From Pullichristensenella excrementipullorum (lineage in GTDB: Bacteria; Bacillota; Clostridia; Christensenellales; Aristaeellaceae), in the NCBI GenBank assembly GCA_018713365.1, contig DVOU01000039.1, positions 1 to 64,000 of the forward strand: DNA of 64,000 nucleotides. Direction: 5' to 3'. Both the position numbers and the translations under genes were made by a program. Position 1 is the first letter of the stretch; every line of letters starts with the position of its first letter. Positions 50,444 through 59,239 of this stretch are shown here, one piece after another. The notes beneath the pieces were generated by a model, which was not told the origin of the DNA, searched no databases, and worked only from the letters and a program-made list of their open reading frames with translations.

Positions 50444-51916
50444 CTATTCGTCGTTCCCCTCCGGGGGCATGGGCTCAAGAAAATTCAGCGTCCATGTGGT
50501 GACGCCGCCGCCATCCACGAGGCGCAGCGAGGCCTCGCGCTCGATGACGGTGATGCCGGAGCCGACGTCGCTCACATTGTAGTTCAGAAGCAGGTGGGTG
50601 CTGTCGCCGCAGCCCTCTAGGTCGTAAGAGAGGGCTGCGCTGAAGCCGTAAAGAGCCACAGACCAGCCGTCGGACAAGCCATATCCTTGATGGGCGTCGA
50701 AAGAGAGATAGCCGTCGCTTGAATAGTCTTCCAGAAAGACGTAGAGGCCGTCTGTCGCGTCCACCTCGACGCGGCCAACGGAGACGTAGCCGCCGTCCCC
50801 GCTCTCGTAGACGTCGCCATGGAGGCCGGTTTCACCGATGTCCACTTCGAACTTGTAGTGGTAGCTGCGCGGATCGCTGTCGGTGAGCAAGGTGATGTGC
50901 AGACCGTCCCGCATGGGGGTGAGGGCGAGCGTGCCAGGCAGTTGGAGCAGTTCGCGGGCGATCATGTCGCGGTCGATGCCGAGCGCTTCCACAAGCTCGT
51001 CTGCGGCGGGGCGGTAGAGCGCCTGCGCGAGCGGCAGGGCGTATTCGAGCAGGCTGATGGTGAGCGTTTCGCCCTCCTGCAGGGCGTCCAGACGGGCCAG
51101 CAGGGGCGCATAGGCGTCCGCCAGCAGGACGGCGTTGGCGTGATCGATCTTCTTGGGGACGATGCTGGTCTCAAAGGTGCTGCCGCGCAGCTCGTCGCGG
51201 AGCGTGAGGATGCCGTCGCTTTGCAGGGAAAAGGTATCGTGGGAGAATGTCTCGCCGCTGGATGCGTCGTGGAGCGTCAGCGTGCCGGAGAGAAGTTCCG
51301 AAGGCGCTTGGCCGGTCGTTTGTCCTTCGAGGAGCAGCGGCAGCTTCCAGCCCAGCCCCTGCGCCATCTCCACGCGCGCGGTCAGCGCCGCGCCCGCGCT
51401 GTTTTCGGGGACGGCGGTCAGTTCCAGCACGCCGAACTGGTCAGACGTCGTCAGGCCAAAATCGTGCGCGGCAAGCAGTTCGAGCGCTTCCCTGTCCCCC
51501 ACAGACGTCTCTGGGTACACCACGCCAAGGGTGAGCGTGAGGTCGTAGACCGTCTTAACGCCGTTTTTGTCGATGGTGAAGCTGCCCTCGATGGTCTCCG
51601 CGTCCTGCAGGGCCTCTTCCCCGGGCAGGTCGCTCCAGCGCGCATCGTGGTGGGCCTCGTGGTGGGCTTCATGCGCCGCCCCATCCCGGCGGGGGCGCAG
51701 GCCGGCGGGGTCGTCCGGGGTCTCGGGGGATCCCTCTGCCCTGGGGGCGTCCGGCTCGGGGGCTTCCTCGGGCAGGGGCGCGTCCTTCGCGGGGTCCGGG
51801 GATTCCTCCGCCGCCTCGGGCAGCGGCGCGGCCTCGCGGCGGGGGCGCAGGGGCGCGGCGCAGGCGGCGCCCGTCAGCAGGGCGAGGGTCAACAGGAGCG
51901 CCAGAAAACGCTTCAT
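50444..51916 (-). CDS. Exported LRPRR-motif protein, paralogue B
   Basis: A 490-residue exported protein. The signal peptide FLALLLTLALLTGAACA is nearly identical to paralogue A and is followed by APLRPRREAA; a second copy, LRPRRDGAAHEAHHEAHH, occurs about 60 residues later after a Pro/Glu-rich spacer, next to a His-rich stretch. The main domain follows the A/C pattern (GSFTIDKNGVKTVYDL, LLARLDALQEGETLTISL, LALTPMRDGLHITLLTD, TTWTLNFLEP). ATG 51916 is chosen for its eight-base spacing to AAGGAG. Surface location is inferred; function is unknown. Confidence 0.75.
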   Translation of the reverse strand: MKRFLALLLTLALLTGAACAAPLRPRREAAPLPEAAEESPDPAKDAPLPEEAPEPDAPRAEGSPETPDDPAGLRPRRDGAAHEAHHEAHHDARWSDLPGEEALQDAETIEGSFTIDKNGVKTVYDLTLTLGVVYPETSVGDREALELLAAHDFGLTTSDQFGVLELTAVPENSAGAALTARVEMAQGLGWKLPLLLEGQTTGQAPSELLSGTLTLHDASSGETFSHDTFSLQSDGILTLRDELRGSTFETSIVPKKIDHANAVLLADAYAPLLARLDALQEGETLTISLLEYALPLAQALYRPAADELVEALGIDRDMIARELLQLPGTLALTPMRDGLHITLLTDSDPRSYHYKFEVDIGETGLHGDVYESGDGGYVSVGRVEVDATDGLYVFLEDYSSDGYLSFDAHQGYGLSDGWSVALYGFSAALSYDLEGCGDSTHLLLNYNVSDVGSGITVIEREASLRLVDGGGVTTWTLNFLEPMPPEGNDE

Positions 51917-51952
51917 GGTCATTTCTCCTTTCCGTTCGGTCGCGCGGGCGCG

Positions 51953-53251
51953 TCAGTTGTTGAAAGTGTGGTCGAAAGAGAGTTCAAAGACCGTCGGGCC
52001 GTCCTCGCCGCTGACGGTGAGGGCGGCGGAATATGGCAGTTCTTCTTCGGGAACGCAGCGCAACACAAGTTCGGCGTGCTGGACGGGGCCATCCGCGCGG
52101 GGCGAGGCGCTCATCAGCGCCGCGAGATACCACCACGCGCTTTCATATGCGCTCGCGTTCACATCGAGATAGAAAAAGCCGCCATGCGCGTAGTCCTCTG
52201 CGCGGAGGCGCAGGCCGTCGTCCAGCGCGGTGAGGTCGGCGCGGGCGACGGCGGCGTAGCCGTTTTCCGTGTTTTCATAGAAGCGGGCGCGCAGGCCGCT
52301 TTCGTCCAGCTCCGCTTCCAGCTTCACATCGGAGAATTCCGGGCTGCCCGCGCTGTAATAGACGGCGGACAGGCCCCCGTCCGTGGGCGTGAGCGTCACT
52401 TCGCCGCGCAGGAGGTGGGCAAGCGCGCGGGAGAGCTGCGCGCTGTCCGGCGCGATGTCCGAGGGCGGGAACAGTTCGACGAGGCTCAAACCAAACATCC
52501 GCGAAAGGGGCATGAGCAGCTCGCGCAGGGCGATGGTGACCTCCCCGCCATCACTCAAGGGTTGAAAGGCGTCGGAAAGCGGCCATAGATAGTCCACGCC
52601 GACCATCATCAGCGCGATCGCCGCGCCGCTGAGGGTCAGATCGGCATCGTATGCCGAGAGCAGGAAGGTCGTCCCATAGGGGAACTGCGCGCGCCACAGT
52701 TCCTCCCCGCGCAGCTCGTCGCGCAGGGAAAGCGTCTCGTCGCTTTGCAGTTCCAGTATGTAGTGCGCGCGTGCCTCGCCGCTCTGCGTATCCACGCAGC
52801 GCAGGCCGCATATGGCGACCGGGCACGCGACGTCCGCCGTGTCGGCCAGTATGCCGCGGTCCTCGAGGCCCCAGAAGGAGAGTTCGACGCGCACATCCCC
52901 TTCCTGCGCGGGCTCTGCCCACGCTTCCAGGCGCAGTTCCGCCTCGCCCTCCCCGGCGGTCTGGCGCAGTTCCCGGCGCGTCAGCATTGCTTCAAAGTCC
53001 CAGTTTCGCGCCTCCTGCCCTCTGGCGATGGAAAAGCGGCCATGGACGCTTCCGAGCGTCTCCGCTTCCGCCACGGGCGGCACTTCCTCCACGGGCGGCG
53101 CTGCCGGATCGGCGTCGATCTCCGTCTCCGGCGGCTTCGTCGGGCCGGGAACGGCCTCCGTGCGGGCATCGCGGCGGGGGCGCAGGGCGCTGGCCTGCAC
53201 GGCGCTCACGAGCAGCAAAAGGCAGAGCAGCATTGCGATGAACTTTTTCAT
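51953..53251 (-). CDS. Exported LRPRR-motif protein, paralogue C
   Basis: A 432-residue exported protein, first gene of the three-gene operon. The signal peptide (FIAMLLCLLLLVSAVQA) is followed by SALRPRRDAR, a Pro/Glu spacer and the shared domain: GRFSIARGQEARNWDF, a central DAFQPLSDGGEVTIALREL helix region, LTPTDGGLSAVYYSAGSPE and a final PTVFELSFDHTF strand. The region LTPT-DG-L-YYS-GSPE is strongly shared with paralogue A. ATG 53251 is chosen (MKKF start); an in-frame ATG at 53257 is possible. No enzymatic motif is seen. Confidence 0.75.
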   Translation of the reverse strand: MKKFIAMLLCLLLLVSAVQASALRPRRDARTEAVPGPTKPPETEIDADPAAPPVEEVPPVAEAETLGSVHGRFSIARGQEARNWDFEAMLTRRELRQTAGEGEAELRLEAWAEPAQEGDVRVELSFWGLEDRGILADTADVACPVAICGLRCVDTQSGEARAHYILELQSDETLSLRDELRGEELWRAQFPYGTTFLLSAYDADLTLSGAAIALMMVGVDYLWPLSDAFQPLSDGGEVTIALRELLMPLSRMFGLSLVELFPPSDIAPDSAQLSRALAHLLRGEVTLTPTDGGLSAVYYSAGSPEFSDVKLEAELDESGLRARFYENTENGYAAVARADLTALDDGLRLRAEDYAHGGFFYLDVNASAYESAWWYLAALMSASPRADGPVQHAELVLRCVPEEELPYSAALTVSGEDGPTVFELSFDHTFNN

Positions 53252-53282
53252 TCCCATTCCCCATTTCTTCCCATTTTCTTCT

Positions 53283-53311
53283 ATTATACCCGCCGTTGCC
53301 GCGCATGTCAA
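53283..53311 (-). promoter_or_regulatory. Perfect-consensus promoter of the LRPRR-protein operon
   Basis: On the minus strand, TTGACA (53306-53311), a 17-base spacer and TATAAT (53283-53288): both boxes and the spacing match the sigma-A consensus exactly, 31 bases before the start codon of paralogue C. Confidence 0.92.
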
Positions 53312-53345
53312 CATGATTCAATATCATATCGTCGTTTTTCGATAT

Positions 53346-53375
53346 AAAAATGAGCGCATCCAAATGGACGCGCTC
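53346..53375 (-). terminator. Terminator after the Cys/His-rich repeat gene
   Basis: On the minus strand, GAGCGCGTCCA pairs with TGGATGCGCTC (one G-U pair), followed by ATTTTTAT. Confidence 0.8.
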
Positions 53376-53410
53376 CCCATCCCATTCCCCGCTCCCCATC
53401 GGGCAGGTGT

Positions 53411-54637
53411 TCAGGCCGCAGGCTCTTCCGCGGCGGCGTGCTGATGGTCTTTGCCATCGCAGAGGTAGTCGCCGCAGGTGGGGCACTTGACGTGCTGCGC
53501 GGCGTCGTAGCCCTCCGCGCAGGCGTAGTGCTTGCCGCAGGGCGCGGCGCTGTGATCCTTGCCATCGCAGTTGTAGTGGCCTTCCGTGCCGCAGGCAGCG
53601 GCGGCGTGGTCCTTGCCATCGCAGTTATAGTGGCCTTCCGTGCTGCAGGCAGCGGCAGTGTGATCCTTGCCGTCGCAGTTATAGTGGCCGTCGGTGCCGC
53701 AGGCAGCGGCGGTGTGGTCGCCCTCATCCGCAGCATGGTGCATGCCGCAGGCGGCCAGCGTATGATCCTTGCCATCGCAGAGATAACCGCCGCAGGCGGG
53801 GCACTGGGCGTGCTTTTCTTCCTCACCGTAGACCTCGCAGCCGCGATGTCCGCAGGCCAGCTCCTTGTGGTCGCCGTGTTCCTTGTAGCACCAGAGCTTG
53901 CCGCACTTGATGCAGCGGGTGTGGCTGTTGGAGTGCGAGCAGGTGTAATACTGGCCGCAGCCGCCGTCCTCCGGGTCGCAGTAATGCTCGGGATCGCCCA
54001 TGCACTGGGTGTGGCCCTCTTCGCAGAACTCGCTGATGAGGGTGTGGTGCTTGGCGGAGCCGTCGTCTTCGCGGCCGCAGTGGGGGCAGACGTTGACGCT
54101 GGCGCCAACGGTGTTGCTCGCGCCATAATCGCGCGTGCCGTCCGCGGCCCAGATGCGCACCTCGCAGCCCTCGGCCACGCTGGGCGCGCTCTCGGCGAAG
54201 CTGCCGGTGACGATGGCGAAGCCCTCATCGGCTTCCAGCTCCACGAGCGTTTGCAGGCCGACGCTGAAGGCAAGGCCGCCCTGCTGGGTGCTGGAAACGG
54301 CGAGCGCTTCCTCGCCGCCATCGAGGGTGATGGCAGGCTCCAGAGCCGCGGCGAGGCGCTCAAAGGCGGCGAGACGCTCCTCGTTCGAGCCGGACGCGCC
54401 GCCGAACAGTTCCATGGCCTCCGTGCCGTCGCCAGCGCCGACGAGCGCGTAGCTGCGCGCGCCATCTTCGTCATTGCGGGCGATGAGTACATAGCGCTCC
54501 CCCGGGGTCAGGGCCTGCGAACTGACGAGGATGGACGTCGGGCCATCCGCGCCGCCAATGACGGACTCGGCCAGCGCCGCGCCGCCCAGCGCCAAAATGA
54601 GCGCCAGACACAGACAGAGCAGTTTTTGCAATTTCAT
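53411..54637 (-). CDS. Secreted Cys/His-rich protein with 18-residue tandem repeats
   Basis: A 408-residue exported protein. A signal peptide (1-23, ending GAALA) precedes VIGGADGPTSILVSS, a short motif seen in other clostridial exported proteins. A ~110-residue globular part follows, then from ~155 to the end a Cys/His-rich region. Zinc-ribbon-like pairs occur first (CPHCGRED, CIKCGKLWC, CPACGGYLC), then three near-identical 18-residue repeats with core GHYNCDGKDH (~306-360) and a last CPTCGDYLCDGKDH. The spacing of Cys and His suggests extracellular metal binding. ATG 54637 follows GGAGGTG. No named family is recognised. Confidence 0.75.
   Translation of the reverse strand: MKLQKLLCLCLALILALGGAALAESVIGGADGPTSILVSSQALTPGERYVLIARNDEDGARSYALVGAGDGTEAMELFGGASGSNEERLAAFERLAAALEPAITLDGGEEALAVSSTQQGGLAFSVGLQTLVELEADEGFAIVTGSFAESAPSVAEGCEVRIWAADGTRDYGASNTVGASVNVCPHCGREDDGSAKHHTLISEFCEEGHTQCMGDPEHYCDPEDGGCGQYYTCSHSNSHTRCIKCGKLWCYKEHGDHKELACGHRGCEVYGEEEKHAQCPACGGYLCDGKDHTLAACGMHHAADEGDHTAAACGTDGHYNCDGKDHTAAACSTEGHYNCDGKDHAAAACGTEGHYNCDGKDHSAAPCGKHYACAEGYDAAQHVKCPTCGDYLCDGKDHQHAAAEEPAA
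53550..53720. repeat. 54-base tandem repeat inside the Cys/His-rich gene
   Basis: Three copies, 54 bases apart, of a unit containing CCTTGCCATCGCAGTT (one copy with a G change) and GTGGCCTTCCGTGC-type sequence. They encode the 18-residue protein repeats in phase, so copy number can change without breaking the frame. Confidence 0.85.
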
Positions 54638-54885
54638 AATTTTCCACCTCCATGTTCCCATGCACAACGTTTTTCGTTGTTCTGGTGTATATATAGACGC
54701 ATGGAGGCGGGAAAAGTTCCCATTCCATTTGGACGTTTTTGTGGCAAAAGGCGGGAAAAACCGTGCCCCGCGCTTGCGGCGCGGGGCTTCAAGAGAGAAG
54801 GCGACGGTTTCTGCGCGAGCTTCATCCTGTTTGCCGCGTAGTCGATCAGCGACGGCTTTTCAACGTAGTCCGTAAACCATCCCAT
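54634..54885 (-). CDS. Possible small protein upstream of the Cys/His-rich gene
   Basis: An 83-residue ORF starting MGWFTDYVEKPSLIDYAANR with AAGGAG eight bases before ATG 54885. Its stop overlaps the start of the Cys/His-rich gene as ATGA. Against it: a strong terminator hairpin lies inside the frame (54756-54787), and the C-terminal half has no natural composition. A shorter product ending near the hairpin, after loss of a stop codon, is an alternative. Confidence 0.35.
   Translation of the reverse strand: MGWFTDYVEKPSLIDYAANRMKLAQKPSPSLLKPRAASAGHGFSRLLPQKRPNGMGTFPASMRLYIHQNNEKRCAWEHGGGKL
54756..54787 (-). terminator. Terminator downstream of polC
   Basis: On the minus strand, GCCCCGCGC pairs perfectly with GCGCGGGGC around a five-base loop, followed by ACGG and TTTTT. 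It probably ends the uppS-to-polC operon. Confidence 0.8.
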
Positions 54886-54925
54886 GCGATCGACTCCTTT
54901 TTGTTCTTTCCTTGCAAGATGCCGG

Positions 54926-57900
54926 TCACATGCCAAATTCAAACAGCGATACCTGACTGGTCTCCGGGAGGCCTTGCAGGCAGCCGGCGGCGCGCAGCGA
55001 TTCGACGACGGACTTGGGGGCCTTTCTGCGCAGCATGTCGTCCTGCGAGATAAAGGGCGCGCCCTCGCGGGCGGCGGCAAAGGCCTCGGCAGCCTGCTGG
55101 CCCACGCCCGGCAGGGAGGTGAGCGGCGGGAGGATGCTGCCGTCCTCCTCGAGAAGGAAGTCCGTCACCGCCGAGCGGTACATGTCCACGGGGCGCAGGT
55201 GGACGCCGCGCAGGTTCATCTCGATGAGAATTTCCAAAATGGCCACCTCGTCGTCCTTGCGCTCGCGCTCGGAGCGCTCGAGGCCGTTGATCTCCTCGAT
55301 CATCGAGCGCAGCACGTCCACGTTGGAAGTGACCATGCGAGAGCCGTCAAAGGCGTCGGCATTGCGCATCAGGTAGCAGGCGTAGTAGGCCGAGGGGTAG
55401 TAGATCTTGAAGTAGGCGATGCGCAGGCCCATGGTGACGTAGGCCACGGCGTGCGCCTTGGGGAACATGTACTTGATCTTCTTGCAGCTGCCGATGTACC
55501 AGTCCGGCGCGTCCACGGCCTCAATGGCCTCCTCCATGAACGGCTGCAGGCCCTTGCCCTTGCGCACGGATTCCATGGTCTTGAAGGCGATCTCGGAATC
55601 GACGCCAAAGTCGATGAGGGCGTTCATGATGTCGTCGCGCGTGCAGATGCACTCGCTCAGCGGCACGCCGGCGTGGACGAGGTCCTGCGTGTTGCCCACC
55701 CACACGTCCGTGCCGTGGGAAAGGCCGGAGATGCGGATCAGTTCCTCCATGGTGCTGGGCCTTGTCTCCACCAGCATGCCGCGCACGAAGCGCGTGCCGA
55801 ACTCGGGGATGCCAAGCGTGCCGGTGGGCACGCCCAGTTCCTCCGCCGTCAGCCCCAGCGCCTCGGGCGTGGAGAACAGGGAGAGGATGTTTTTGAACAC
55901 CTCCGGGTCGTTGAGCGGCACCTTGCGCGGGGGGATGCCGGTGAGGTCCTGTAAGCGGCGCAGCATGGTCGGATCGTCGTGGCCAAGCACGTCGAGCTTC
56001 ACCAGCACATCGTGCATGGAGCCAAAGTCGAAGTGGGTGGTGACGGTCTCCGAGGTCATGTCGTCCGCCGGGTGCTGGATGGCGGTGAACTGGTAGATCT
56101 CGTAGTCCTTGGGCAGCACGACCATGCCCGCGGGGTGCTGGCCGGTGGTGCGCTTGACGCCGGTGATGCCGCGCGCCAGGCGCTCCTTTTCGGCGTTGGA
56201 AAAGTGCAGATCGCGCTCCTCCATGTACTTTAGCACATAGCCGTAGGCGGTCTTTTCGGCGATGGTGCCGATGGTGCCGGCGCGAAAGACGTTCTCCGCG
56301 CCGAACAGCTCCTTGATGTAGTTGTGGGCCACGGGCTGGTAGACGCCGGAAAAGTTGAGGTCTATATCCGGCACCTTGTTGCCCTTGAAGCCGAGGAAGA
56401 CCTCGAAGGGGATGTTGAAGCCGTCCTTGTCCATGCGCGCGCCGCACCTGGGGCAATCGCGCGCGGGCAGGTCGAGGCCGGTCTTGCCAAGCTGCTGCAC
56501 CTCGAAATCCGAGAACTTGCACCGGGGGCAGACGTAGTGCGGCGGCAGGGAGTTGACCTCGGTAATGCCGGAGAGGTAGGCCACCAGCGACGAGCCGACC
56601 GAGCCGCGCGAGCCGACGATGTAGCCGTCGGAAAGCGACTTGGCCACCAGTTTCACGGCGATCATGTACAGCGTGGAGAAGCCGTAGCCGATGATGGCGC
56701 CCAGTTCCTTGTCGATGCGCTTCTGCACGATCTCCGGCAGCGGATCGCCGTAGAGTTCGTGGGCGCGGTCGAGGGTGATGCGGCGCAGGTCATGCTCGGC
56801 CTCCGGCCAGAAGGGCTGGAAGGTCTCCTTGCCCTCCGGGTGGGGGATAAAGAGGCGCACGTCGCCGATCTGCTCGGCGATGCGGTTGGGTTCGTCGATG
56901 ACCACGCGCTCGGCAGTCTCGCGGCCGAGGTAGGCAAATTCTTCCAGCATCTCCTTCGTGGTGCGGAAGTAGAGCGGGGGCTGGTAGTCGGCGTCCTCAA
57001 AGCCCTTGGTGGCCATGAGGATGGAGCGGTAGATGGCGTCCTCCGGGTCCATGAAGTGGACGTCGCCAGTGGCCACCACGGGGATGTGCAGTTTATCGCC
57101 AAGGGCGAGTATTTTGCGGTTGAGGTCGCGCAGGCCCTCTTCGTCCTTCACCGCGCCCTCGCGCACGAGGAAGGCGTTGTTGCCGATGGGCTGTATCTCC
57201 AGATAGTCGTAGAAGCGGGCGATGCGCTCCAGGGTCTTTGCGTCCTTGCCCGCCAGCACGGCGCGGAAGAGTTCCCCGGCCTCGCAGGCGCTGCCGATGA
57301 TGAGACCCTCGCGGTATTTCTCGATCAGTTTGCGCGGCATGCGCGGCGTGCGGTGGAAGTAGTTGAGGTGGCCTTCGCTGACGAGGCGGTAGAGGTTGGT
57401 CATGCCCGTCTGGTTTTTGGCCAGAAGGATGATGTGGTAGGCCTGCGCGCCGGCGTCGGTCTGGAAGGCGTCGTTGATGTCGTCAAGGCGCGCGACGTTC
57501 AGGCGTTCCAGCGTTTTGAGCAGCACAAGGCCGGTGGCGCGGGCGTCGTGTACGGCGCGGTGGGCGTTTTTCAGCGATATGTCCAGATGCTTGCAGACCG
57601 TGCCCAGCTTGTGGTTGCGCAGCTCCTTGTAGGCGTTGCGGGCGAGGGCCAGCGTGTCCAGAATGGGCGCGTCCAGCTCCCTGCCGAAGCGCTGGAAGGC
57701 GCGGCGCAAAAAGGCCATGTCGAAAGAGGCGTTGTGCGCCACCAGCACCGCGCCTTCGAGGAATTTTTCAAATTTGGGGAACACTTCGGCAAGCGTCGGC
57801 TGCCCGGCGAGCATGGCGGCGTTGATGCCCGTCAATTCCACCACCTTTTCCGGGATGGCGCGGCCGGGGTCGATGAGCTGGGAGAACTCCCCCACTTCCC

Positions 57901-59239
57901 TGCCGTGTTCCAGACGCACGGCGCCGATCTCGATGATCTCGTCCATGTTGGGATTTAAGCCCGTGGTCTCAAAATCCAGCACGACAAAGGCGGCGTCTTC
58001 GAGGGCGCGATGGTCGCCGCCGGCGACGATCTCCGGGGCGTCCTCGATGAGGTAGCCCTCGCAGCCGGGGATGAATTTGATGTCCTTGCCGCGCACCGCG
58101 CCGAAGGCCTCCGGAAAGGCCTGCACCACGCCGTGGTCGGTGATGGCGATGGCGGGATGCCCCCAGGCGGCGGCCTGCGAAATCAGCGCCTTGGCCGAGG
58201 CGCAGGCGTCCATGGTACTCATCTGCGTGTGCAAATGCAGTTCCACGCGCTTTCTCGGGGCGTTGTCCTCGCGCACGGGCTTGGGGACGGACATCACGTC
58301 CGAGACCATCAGCACCATCTCGCGCTTGTAGTCGTCGTAGCGGTAATTGCCGCGGGCCTTGACCCAGAGGCCGTCCTTGAGGGCGGCGCGCAGCTTTTCG
58401 GCCTGTTCCTCGACGCTGCCATCCTCGCTCTGGCGGCGGCCGCCGAGGAAGAGCTTGCAGTTGACGGAGCCCTTGTGGTCGGTCATGGAGAAGGTGACGA
58501 TCTTCGACTGGCCGTTTTTGGTGTCGCGCATTTCCAGCGCCGCCACCTCGCCCTTGACGGTCATGCGGCCGATGTCCTCGGTGATCTCGTTCATGGGGGT
58601 CGCCTCGTCGTGGATGACGCGGCCGTAAGTGGCCTCCTGCGGGGCGGACTTCTTCTTGCCCGCGCCCTCCTCGCGCACGCCGCGCGCCGTTTCCTCGGCG
58701 AGGCGGGCTTCCTCGGCGAGGCGCTGGGCGCGGATGCGCGCGAGGCGCTTCTGCTCGCTGCCCGCCACCTCGACGATCGTCTTTGCCTCGATGGAGAACA
58801 GGTCCTTGAGCAGCGCGGAAAAGAGTTTGTCCACGTTGCGGGCGCGCATGTAGGCCACGCCCTCCTCGCCGGTGGCGTGGATGGTGAAAACGCCGTCTTG
58901 CAGGGAGAAATCCGTGTCGCCATTGAGCAGGAAGGGCACAGAGCCGGGGCTTTCATGGCGGACGAGTTCGATCAAAAGCGGCGTGACAGAGCAAATGTCC
59001 TGCTCGGCGCGCTCTTTGAGCGACGGATAGGTGAGCCTGAGGCGCACGCCCACCGCCGGGAAGGCCGCGGAAAGCGCCTGATGCACGCGCTTGTATTCCT
59101 CGCGCTTAAAGAGCCTGTCCGCGCACAGGTGTACGCACATCTCGCCTGTCTTCTTCGAGATGGAGACGCGCCGAAGCGTCAAAGCCCCGGCAAGCTCCGG
59201 ACTCTGGCGCTCGATCAGTTCCCGCCACAGTTCGCTCAT
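54926..59239 (-). CDS. polC: DNA polymerase III alpha subunit, PolC type
   Basis: A 1,437-residue replicative polymerase, the same length as Bacillus PolC. Order: N-terminal domain, OB fold (~220-320), PHP domain with HLHTQMSTMDACASAKAL (~333), inserted 3'-5' exonuclease with VVLDFETTGLNPNMDEIIEIG (~420, in part), continuing PHP, zinc finger CPRC...CPRCG (~905-930), and the polymerase core with PDIDLNFSG (~965). It replicates the chromosome with DnaN and DnaX. ATG 59239 overlaps the ispG stop; an upstream extension of the frame is a shadow of ispG. Confidence 0.97.
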   Translation of the reverse strand: MSELWRELIERQSPELAGALTLRRVSISKKTGEMCVHLCADRLFKREEYKRVHQALSAAFPAVGVRLRLTYPSLKERAEQDICSVTPLLIELVRHESPGSVPFLLNGDTDFSLQDGVFTIHATGEEGVAYMRARNVDKLFSALLKDLFSIEAKTIVEVAGSEQKRLARIRAQRLAEEARLAEETARGVREEGAGKKKSAPQEATYGRVIHDEATPMNEITEDIGRMTVKGEVAALEMRDTKNGQSKIVTFSMTDHKGSVNCKLFLGGRRQSEDGSVEEQAEKLRAALKDGLWVKARGNYRYDDYKREMVLMVSDVMSVPKPVREDNAPRKRVELHLHTQMSTMDACASAKALISQAAAWGHPAIAITDHGVVQAFPEAFGAVRGKDIKFIPGCEGYLIEDAPEIVAGGDHRALEDAAFVVLDFETTGLNPNMDEIIEIGAVRLEHGREVGEFSQLIDPGRAIPEKVVELTGINAAMLAGQPTLAEVFPKFEKFLEGAVLVAHNASFDMAFLRRAFQRFGRELDAPILDTLALARNAYKELRNHKLGTVCKHLDISLKNAHRAVHDARATGLVLLKTLERLNVARLDDINDAFQTDAGAQAYHIILLAKNQTGMTNLYRLVSEGHLNYFHRTPRMPRKLIEKYREGLIIGSACEAGELFRAVLAGKDAKTLERIARFYDYLEIQPIGNNAFLVREGAVKDEEGLRDLNRKILALGDKLHIPVVATGDVHFMDPEDAIYRSILMATKGFEDADYQPPLYFRTTKEMLEEFAYLGRETAERVVIDEPNRIAEQIGDVRLFIPHPEGKETFQPFWPEAEHDLRRITLDRAHELYGDPLPEIVQKRIDKELGAIIGYGFSTLYMIAVKLVAKSLSDGYIVGSRGSVGSSLVAYLSGITEVNSLPPHYVCPRCKFSDFEVQQLGKTGLDLPARDCPRCGARMDKDGFNIPFEVFLGFKGNKVPDIDLNFSGVYQPVAHNYIKELFGAENVFRAGTIGTIAEKTAYGYVLKYMEERDLHFSNAEKERLARGITGVKRTTGQHPAGMVVLPKDYEIYQFTAIQHPADDMTSETVTTHFDFGSMHDVLVKLDVLGHDDPTMLRRLQDLTGIPPRKVPLNDPEVFKNILSLFSTPEALGLTAEELGVPTGTLGIPEFGTRFVRGMLVETRPSTMEELIRISGLSHGTDVWVGNTQDLVHAGVPLSECICTRDDIMNALIDFGVDSEIAFKTMESVRKGKGLQPFMEEAIEAVDAPDWYIGSCKKIKYMFPKAHAVAYVTMGLRIAYFKIYYPSAYYACYLMRNADAFDGSRMVTSNVDVLRSMIEEINGLERSERERKDDEVAILEILIEMNLRGVHLRPVDMYRSAVTDFLLEEDGSILPPLTSLPGVGQQAAEAFAAAREGAPFISQDDMLRRKAPKSVVESLRAAGCLQGLPETSQVSLFEFGM

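Noticed and set aside
53438..54841. A 467-codon ORF antisense to the Cys/His-rich gene
   Set aside because: The Ala/Val-rich product is the complement of the Cys/His repeats; no ribosome binding site or signal peptide supports it.
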